NCBI GenBank assembly: GCA_004293365.1
Contig: RDYN01000025.1
Location: 18,182 to 82,181, forward strand
DNA length: 64,000 nucleotides
Origin: Oscillatoriales cyanobacterium
Lineage (GTDB): Bacteria > Cyanobacteriota > Cyanobacteriia > Cyanobacteriales > Microcoleaceae
Direction: 5' to 3'
In this document: positions 58,863-64,000 of the stretch, piece after piece
Position numbering within the stretch: the stretch's first letter is position 1
How the letters are laid out: the number at the start of each line of letters is the position of its first letter
The notes under the pieces: generated by a model
Databases searched by the model: none
What the model was told of the DNA's origin: nothing
Seen by the model: only the letters and a program-made list of their open reading frames with translations
Position numbers and translations under genes: made by a program

Positions 58863-59228
58863 GTTTTCGCCCCCTCGCGAATCTTTCTTTTGCTGCTGCG
58901 TCAGGACTTAAATTCATCAACCCGGTTTCTCGCGAAAAATTTGGCAGCGGTGAAGCATATATGCAGAAACCGGGAATCGAACTCTGGTGGCCAAGCCCTT
59001 AATTGAGCTTTGCAGCACATCCGCCTGTGAGTCGGAAAAATTTGCCGCGTCTCAAAAATCCCCACACAGATCCGAGCGATTGCTCATCACTCCTATAACT
59101 TTTTTTTAATTAATCACAGCAAATTGTATGCCAGTATACAGAAAAAAAAATAACTTACATATTCGTAAGTTTGGACTATATTATTAACAGGGCCATAATT
59201 TTTTTTAGTAAAACCTTGAGGGCGCATT
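58863..59228. other. intergenic region upstream of the DUF4327 gene
   Basis: A 366-base gap. It holds two diverged AAACCCGG/AAACCGGG units (about 58918 and 58966) and an A/T-rich stretch (59095-59215) that probably carries the DUF4327 promoter. No other feature. Confidence 0.6.
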
Positions 59229-59459
59229 ATGATTCAGTCAACTATCAGAATCCAATACTCTTTAGATGTTATCCAAGACGAAGCACGCCACCTCGTCCAT
59301 GAAGGCGTACTCAGCAGGCAACAGCCTATTTACACTCTGTGTCAGTTCATTCCGCCCCGAGAATGGGCTTGTGTCGAAGGAGAATTGGAAAAATGCGATT
59401 TCTTGTTGCGCGATCGCATTGCCGATCTGATCGGTACAGAAAACTGGGACAACGACTAA
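59229..59459 (+). CDS. DUF4327 family protein
   Basis: A 76-residue cytosolic protein of a family conserved in cyanobacteria. The SLDVIQDEARHLVHEGVLSRQQPIYTL core and the REWACVEGELEKCDFLLRDRIADLIG helix are characteristic. Its function is unknown. It is likely monocistronic and convergent with the coiled-coil gene, with stop codons 65 bases apart. The ribosome site TTGAGGGCG is close to the start. Confidence 0.85.
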   Translation: MIQSTIRIQYSLDVIQDEARHLVHEGVLSRQQPIYTLCQFIPPREWACVEGELEKCDFLLRDRIADLIGTENWDND

Positions 59460-59524
59460 AGCTTAGTTCTCTTCAATAAGTTGTTTTCCACTAAACTCCG
59501 GCTGTGTTAAAGATGCTTGATTCT

Positions 59525-59932
59525 TTAATCATGGGAATTTTCGGCGCGCAAATTTTCCAATTCGGCCCTCAGCGCTGCCATCTGTGCAGTTAATTCTTGA
59601 ATCTCTTTTACATCAGGCTGTACAACCGACTCGGGAGGAGTATCAGTTGCTGTATCCGATCGCTGATGCGATCCGGATTCCTCGCTGCGTGCATTCTCCC
59701 GATCGTCCGGCCCTGAAAAAATAGTATCGACAAAATTTCGCGCTTCTCGATCGGTCATTTCTCCTTTTTCCACCAACTCATCCGCGAGTGGGCCTAAATC
59801 TGGCTGTCGGAGTTTGTCCAGATTTTCTTCTCGCTTCTGAGCATCTTGCAATGTCTCAAGTAAAAAGGAAGTTGCACCTAAAGTTAGGTGAAATCCTGTT
59901 TGCAGCATTTGAGGCAGGTTATCGGGATTCAT
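59525..59932 (-). CDS. conserved hypothetical coiled-coil protein (phasin-like)
   Basis: A 135-residue protein. Residues 1-70 form an amphipathic helical region (LQTGFHLTLGATSFLLETLQDAQKR, then ELVEKGEMTDREARNFVDTI) reminiscent of phasin or poly-granule-associated proteins. A polar Ser/Thr/Asp-rich linker follows, then a C-terminal coiled coil with heptad leucines (about 108-131). I do not recognise a defined family and assign no function. The start at 59932 fits a normal ATG. Confidence 0.65.
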   Translation of the reverse strand: MNPDNLPQMLQTGFHLTLGATSFLLETLQDAQKREENLDKLRQPDLGPLADELVEKGEMTDREARNFVDTIFSGPDDRENARSEESGSHQRSDTATDTPPESVVQPDVKEIQELTAQMAALRAELENLRAENSHD

Positions 59933-60456
59933 CTAAGAAATGCCGCTAGAACGTTTTTCGGAGTTTTTGCTGGGAAGTTACTCCCTATGCCGCGGGATTG
60001 CCGCTTTTCGATCGCAGATGCGAAGTTATCGATTGCGATCGCCGTTCACGAAAATACGCCTTTAGGGGGATGATTTTTTTTCGCAATACAATCATTCTAT
60101 CATTACTGTGTAAATTAAAAAACGTCAAGTGTAAAGTTTTGTGACGAAAACCGAGATCTCACCTATGGATGGGGCAATCGATTTTAGATTTTATACCAAT
60201 TTTAAAAAAGAATGCCACAGTATTCTTGTTCCCCCCCTTTGTAAGGGGGGGGCTAGGGGGGGTCGAAGAGTGTTGCACGATTTGAGAAAAATGGTATTAG
60301 ATAGAGTTACGGAGTCCGATCGCACAAAGCCGGAGCGAGAAACCCGGTTTCTGAGAAAAAATTGCGATGAGAAACGAGAAATATTCGTAGAAACCGGGTT
60401 TTTGAGGTCGCAAGTGGATAAATCATATCTATTTAACCTTTGAGATTTAATCCAGT
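59933..60456. other. repeat-rich intergenic region
   Basis: A 524-base gap. A CCCCCCC-TTTGTAAGGGGGGG-type element (60229-60275) shares GGGGGGTCGAAGAGTGTTGCACGATTT with the inverted copy near 17175-17215. Two AAACCCGG/AAACCGGG units follow at about 60338 and 60390. No gene is supported. Confidence 0.7.
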
Positions 60457-61590
60457 TTACGGATACAGCGCCTCGCCAGTGGATGGATCGAAGATAAATA
60501 GTCGATCGAAGTCAAGCTGTACCGTCAGCCGATCGCCCGATCGCCAGCGAACACCCGCCGGTACTTGTAACTGTACAGTAGTTTCAGCACTCAACCCAGG
60601 TAAACTCGCCCGGATTAAAATTTCTCGCCCCAGAGGTTCTACTACTTTTACCTCTACATCGAGAGGGACTTTTTCTAAAGCCCAAACATCCCTTTTGAAA
60701 TCATCATTTTCTGCTGTTTGTGGCGCAAACATTTCTATATTTTCTGGACGAATTCCCAAATCAAACGCTTGTCCTTCTTTCGCCTGCAATCTTTTCTGAA
60801 TCGAGGGCGGACAGGCTAAAGATTGACTTCCGACCTGAAAAGATTCGCTAGCATAAATTGCAGGTAAAATATTCATAGCAGGATTGCCTAAAAATGTGGC
60901 AACCATCCGGTTAGCAGGTTTAGCGTAAATGCTTTGCGGGTCTCCGATTTGCTGAATTTTCCCCCCATTTAAGACTACAATCTTATCAGCTAAAGTCATC
61001 GCTTCCACTTGGTCGTGGGTGACATAAACTGTGGTAATTCCCAGCCGTTGATGGAGTTGTTTTAGTTCGGCCCTTGTGTCGTCTCGCAGTTGGGCGTCGA
61101 GGTTAGAAAGCGGTTCGTCTAAGAGGAAAACTTTGGGCTCGCGGGCGATCGCCCTTCCCAGTGCTACCCGCTGCTGCTGTCCGCCCGATAGCTGTTTCGG
61201 CTTGCGGCCCAGGAGGTGATCGATCGAGAGCGATCGGGCTACAATTTCGACTCTTTCTTTAATTTTTGCAGCAGCAACATTCCGCATCCGCAATCCAAAA
61301 GCCAAATTTTCGGCGACAGTCATGTGCGGGTAAAGCGCGTAATTTTGAAACACCATTGCGACATCGCGCTGTCTCGCCGGAATGTTATTAACTAAATTAT
61401 CTCCAATATAAAGATTACCAGAAGTTGCAGTTTCCAAACCTGCAATTGTCCGCATAATTGTAGACTTTCCGCAGCCGGATGGCCCGACTAATACCCAAAA
61501 TTCTCCATCCGGGATTTTGAAACTGATGTTTTCAATCGCGGTAACGTTTTGGTAGCGTCGGGTAATGTTTTCTAAGCGAACATTTGCCAT
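60457..61590 (-). CDS. ABC transporter ATP-binding protein, MalK/UgpC type
   Basis: A 377-residue ATPase that powers a carbohydrate or glycerol-3-phosphate importer. Walker A GPSGCGKST is at 36-44, the signature LSGGQQQR near 138-145, Walker B VFLLDEP near 158-164 and the switch His in TVYVTHDQ near 192-199. The C-terminal 130 residues have the TOBE-type regulatory barrel. No permease or binding-protein genes are nearby, so this is probably a shared ATPase as in other cyanobacteria. Substrate is not determined. Confidence 0.92.
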   Translation of the reverse strand: MANVRLENITRRYQNVTAIENISFKIPDGEFWVLVGPSGCGKSTIMRTIAGLETATSGNLYIGDNLVNNIPARQRDVAMVFQNYALYPHMTVAENLAFGLRMRNVAAAKIKERVEIVARSLSIDHLLGRKPKQLSGGQQQRVALGRAIAREPKVFLLDEPLSNLDAQLRDDTRAELKQLHQRLGITTVYVTHDQVEAMTLADKIVVLNGGKIQQIGDPQSIYAKPANRMVATFLGNPAMNILPAIYASESFQVGSQSLACPPSIQKRLQAKEGQAFDLGIRPENIEMFAPQTAENDDFKRDVWALEKVPLDVEVKVVEPLGREILIRASLPGLSAETTVQLQVPAGVRWRSGDRLTVQLDFDRLFIFDPSTGEALYP

Positions 61591-61637
61591 TGTTATTAGT
61601 TATTTGTTAGTGGTTATTAGTTATTTGTTAGTAGCTT

Positions 61638-62213
61638 TTACTTTTTGTCTACCGAAAGCTTGTTTAATTCTAAAACTGTGCGGGCTAATTCTTCAACGAT
61701 CGGAGTTAATTCAGCTTGACGGAATGCTTCTACTAAAGAATTATAATACCAGAGAGTACCATTTTTTTTACTTGTGAAGCGTTCCCAAACACGATCGCCT
61801 AATTCACGGTAATCTTTCACGATGGATCGCACATTATAAAGTTTATCAGCAGCCGAGACCAATCTGACTGAGTGGGAGGCTTGAGGAATGCGATCGATAT
61901 AAGCTTGTTTGCGATCGCGCCAAGGGGGTTTGGGCGTCGCATCGCTGTCGGTACAGCCGTCTACAATCGCTGTCACAGTATCGCCAAAGCGTTGGCGGAT
62001 GGCTTCGCGGGTGGTGGCGCCGCCTCGATCTTCGATCGCATCGTGAAGCAAAGCTGCGATCGCCTCATCTTCATTTGCCCCATATTCCAAAGCTATACTG
62101 GCAGTACCCAACAAATGAGCAATATACGGAACACCGGAACCCTTGCGGATTTGAGTTGCGTGCAATTGAGCGGCATAGGTGAGGGCATCAGAAAAACGGT
62201 TTGAGAGTATCAT
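61638..62213 (-). CDS. HD-domain protein, RelA/SpoT hydrolase-like (small alarmone hydrolase type)
   Basis: A 191-residue HD-superfamily phosphohydrolase. The first His is in AAQLHATQIRKGSGVPYIAHL (15-35), the HD pair in LLHDAIEDRGG (about 55-65) and a further Asp in AADKLYNV (about 122-129). This pattern matches (p)ppGpp hydrolase domains of SpoT and the stand-alone MESH1/SAH proteins. No synthetase domain is present. The probable role is removal of alarmones or related nucleotides, by inference. It is 47 bases upstream of the ABC ATPase on the same strand and may be co-transcribed. Confidence 0.87.
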   Translation of the reverse strand: MILSNRFSDALTYAAQLHATQIRKGSGVPYIAHLLGTASIALEYGANEDEAIAALLHDAIEDRGGATTREAIRQRFGDTVTAIVDGCTDSDATPKPPWRDRKQAYIDRIPQASHSVRLVSAADKLYNVRSIVKDYRELGDRVWERFTSKKNGTLWYYNSLVEAFRQAELTPIVEELARTVLELNKLSVDKK

Positions 62214-62266
62214 TGTAATTGAGCGTTTATTGAGTAAAAGTCTTGATTTCTAAGTTGATAATGCTG

Positions 62267-62333
62267 TAGGGGCGGGTTTTACCCAAAGTATTTGTACGTG
62301 CCGAAAAAAACTATAAACCCGCCCTCCCCTGTA
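62267..62333. repeat. GGGGCGGGTTT palindromic repeat
   Basis: AGGGGCGGGTTT (around 62268) and AAACCCGCCCTCCCCT (around 62315) are inverted copies about 35 bases apart in the divergent gap before the Uma2 gene. It is likely another dispersed palindromic repeat. Confidence 0.7.
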
Positions 62334-62369
62334 GAATATTTCTCTTACCTTTTTAGCGAGTAACCCGCC

Positions 62370-62957
62370 ATGACAGCTACTTTAATCTTACCAGAAACAC
62401 CTCAAAAACCACCAGAACAATCTGAAAAAACACAACCAGAAAATGTTATATCTTTAGAAGAATTTCTCGCCAAGCCACCGGAGAGAATGGAGTGGGTTGA
62501 CGGCAACTTAGTGGAGAAAACAGGCATGACATTTAAACACAGTCTAGCTCAATCTAAATTAGCCCGTTACTGGGGAAATTACAAAGACTCCAGCGGACAG
62601 GGAGGAGAAGTTCTTACCGAAATACTTTGCCGAACAGCTAAACAGGGCCGCCGTCCCGATGTCGCCTACATTACCCCCGAACTCCTACCACAATCAGGCA
62701 ATTTTACCTCATTTTCCCAAAGTTTTCCCCTAATCGCCGAAGTTGCTTCGCCGGAAGACAGCGCCGAGGAATTATTTGCAAAAGCTCAGGAATATTTGGA
62801 GTCTGGCTGTCAGGAAGTCTGGCTGCTTTTTCCTGAAGCAAGATTAGTATTTGTGAATGCAGGTCAAGGCTGGCGTTTGTTTAATCCGAATGAAGTTGTT
62901 AACACCCAAACTGTACTTGCAGGTTTTAGCATTGCCGTGAGTGAATTGTTGGCTTGA
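62370..62957 (+). CDS. Uma2 family protein (DUF820, PD-(D/E)XK nuclease-like)
   Basis: A 195-residue protein of the Uma2 family, highly expanded in cyanobacteria. The domain starts at about 28 (LEEFLAKPPERMEWVDGNLVEKTG) and has the predicted nuclease residues in RRPDVAYI (about 91-98) and in EVASPEDSAEELFAKAQEY (about 126-144). A Pro/Gln-rich 25-residue lead precedes it. Family members resemble restriction endonucleases, but biological targets are unproved. It is complete, unlike the remnant at 25474-25548. Confidence 0.9.
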   Translation: MTATLILPETPQKPPEQSEKTQPENVISLEEFLAKPPERMEWVDGNLVEKTGMTFKHSLAQSKLARYWGNYKDSSGQGGEVLTEILCRTAKQGRRPDVAYITPELLPQSGNFTSFSQSFPLIAEVASPEDSAEELFAKAQEYLESGCQEVWLLFPEARLVFVNAGQGWRLFNPNEVVNTQTVLAGFSIAVSELLA

Positions 62958-62989
62958 GGGGAAATGTAATTCCGAAAATATTAGGCTGC

Positions 62990-64000
62990 TCACCAAGTAG
63001 CAGAAATACAATATTCATACAGGGATTTATTACAGTTTCTTTTTCTCACGATTTCATAACTAATTTTTGAGTAACCCAGAACCCGCATAGATTCCGAAAG
63101 CAATGCTGCCGTATCTACCATATTACCAAAAAAAGTTGAATTTCCAACAATGTAATGCAACTCACATCCATCTTTCAAAATAGATCGGAGTGAACTCAAA
63201 TGCAAGTGCATATCATAAAAGTATTTCAATACATAAACTGCCAAAATAGACGCATTTTTTCCATCGGATATTTTGATAGTATTTACCGTTGCCAAAATCT
63301 CATCGGGTAGCGTTTCGTCTTCTAGCTGCCAAGAATTCAGGCGACTCGTTGCAATCCCCCAAGTTCCACCAATCGCTAGCCAATCTAGTTCACCCGCCTC
63401 TTTTGCCTCATTCAGAAACTTTGTCCAATACATATATGGACGAAGTTCACGAATGTAGCTGATTCGATTCGGATAGGGTGGTGAGGTGATCGCTTTATCG
63501 ATCTTGATGCCGTCTAATTCTGTGATGTGACGAGCATCTACTTTCACTACTTGTACACTACCGCAGATATTTTGTTGAGCCGACATCAAAATCAACTCAA
63601 CAATACTTAAAAATAGTTCGTCAATATATTCACAATCATGCTCGTCTACTGTCTCCTTGAACGACATAGAGATATGATTAAATGCTGCTGAGGAACTTTC
63701 AATGATTAAGCGGCAAAATGCAATCCAAACGAGATTATAGTCATCATTATCTTCAGGTTCTCCAAACTGGTTAACTAAAGCAGTTCGCAAAGCTGATAAA
63801 ATCTTGATAGTATCACTAGACCACCACCGTTCAATATGAAATATTTTTGGTGTCCAGTTGTCGCCTCCTATCAAAATTTTGTACTCTTTTAGCACTTGTT
63901 TTACTTGCTTGCGAATATCTATTAAGCAGTGTTCGGAGTAGTTCCGGCACTTAGCATTTCCCAGCCAAATCAGAAACGGATTAATGTCAAATGAGAATGC
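62990..64000 (-). CDS. DNA methyltransferase, N6-adenine/N4-cytosine type, cut by the window end
   Basis: The frame is open from the stop at 62990 to the window edge, so the 5' part is missing. At the edge the translated start contains FDINPFLIWLGNAK, the segment that follows the SAM-binding FxGxG motif in such enzymes. The catalytic TSPPYPNRISYIRELRPYMYW lies about 63430-63490, with the (S/T)PPY signature. The C terminus has ILKDGCELHYIVGNS and YEIVRKRNC. The target base is unknown. It may belong to a restriction-modification or other defence unit continuing beyond the window. The GTG at 63895 is not the real start. Confidence 0.8.
   Translation of the reverse strand, partial: AFSFDINPFLIWLGNAKCRNYSEHCLIDIRKQVKQVLKEYKILIGGDNWTPKIFHIERWWSSDTIKILSALRTALVNQFGEPEDNDDYNLVWIAFCRLIIESSSAAFNHISMSFKETVDEHDCEYIDELFLSIVELILMSAQQNICGSVQVVKVDARHITELDGIKIDKAITSPPYPNRISYIRELRPYMYWTKFLNEAKEAGELDWLAIGGTWGIATSRLNSWQLEDETLPDEILATVNTIKISDGKNASILAVYVLKYFYDMHLHLSSLRSILKDGCELHYIVGNSTFFGNMVDTAALLSESMRVLGYSKISYEIVRKRNCNKSLYEYCISATW

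Overview
The window looks like chromosome from a filamentous, apparently non-heterocystous cyanobacterium of the Microcoleus/Oscillatoria/Phormidium kind. The support is a beta-carboxysome (ccm) cluster, cyanobacterial NDH-1 CO2-uptake genes, crtE, crtH, hemL, rbfA, a SipA-type small protein and a HetZ-family gene, frequent HIP1 octamers (GCGATCGC), and intergenic spaces packed with heptameric tandem repeats and small palindromic repeats. The genus is an inference; no rRNA or tRNA gene was seen.

Layout. 1-2.8 kb: repeats, a methyltransferase, a GNAT acetyltransferase and a divergent LysR regulator. 2.8-7.9 kb: a minus-strand terpenoid nanocompartment locus with two paralogous family 2B encapsulin shell genes (cyclic-nucleotide-binding-domain type) and an unusual terpene cyclase. 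The cyclase is preceded in frame by a geosmin-synthase N-terminal remnant and ends in three repeats of a GLGTSA motif that look like encapsulin cargo-targeting signals. 8.3-20.9 kb: crtE, divergent PAP2, YbjN, a ferritin-like protein, fasciclin, a CobW-type metallochaperone, dtd, hetZ, a kinase/periplasmic-receptor fusion and a PHP phosphoesterase. 21-22.1 kb: a SUKH-HEAT protein.

22.2-33.4 kb is a CO2-concentrating island. ndhF4-ndhD4-cupB (CO2 to bicarbonate at the thylakoid) run one way. ccmK2-ccmK1-ccmL-ccmM-ccmN-ccmO (carboxysome shell and core) run the other way from a shared 620-bp regulatory gap. 33.6-37.4 kb is a tightly packed three-gene cassette: a protein with two GHKL ATPase domains, a receiver-like protein and a ComEC-type metallo-beta-lactamase hydrolase. 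It resembles a signalling or conflict (anti-phage) system that I cannot match to a named one.

37.9-64 kb is mostly housekeeping: TPR protein, hemL, hisIE, an iron-uptake porin interrupted by a single nonsense codon, an MFS exporter, two half-size GDT1 manganese transporters, upp, crtH, a RelE/Phd toxin-antitoxin pair, a pentapeptide protein, a CBS-PAS-GGDEF-EAL protein, sipA, rbfA, a GH3 glycosidase, DUF4327, an ABC ATPase, an HD alarmone-hydrolase-like protein, Uma2, and a DNA methyltransferase cut by the window end.

The most unusual parts are the chimeric terpene cyclase with its encapsulin pair, the GHKL-receiver-MBL cassette, and two copies of an inverted repeat that encloses different short tandem repeats.
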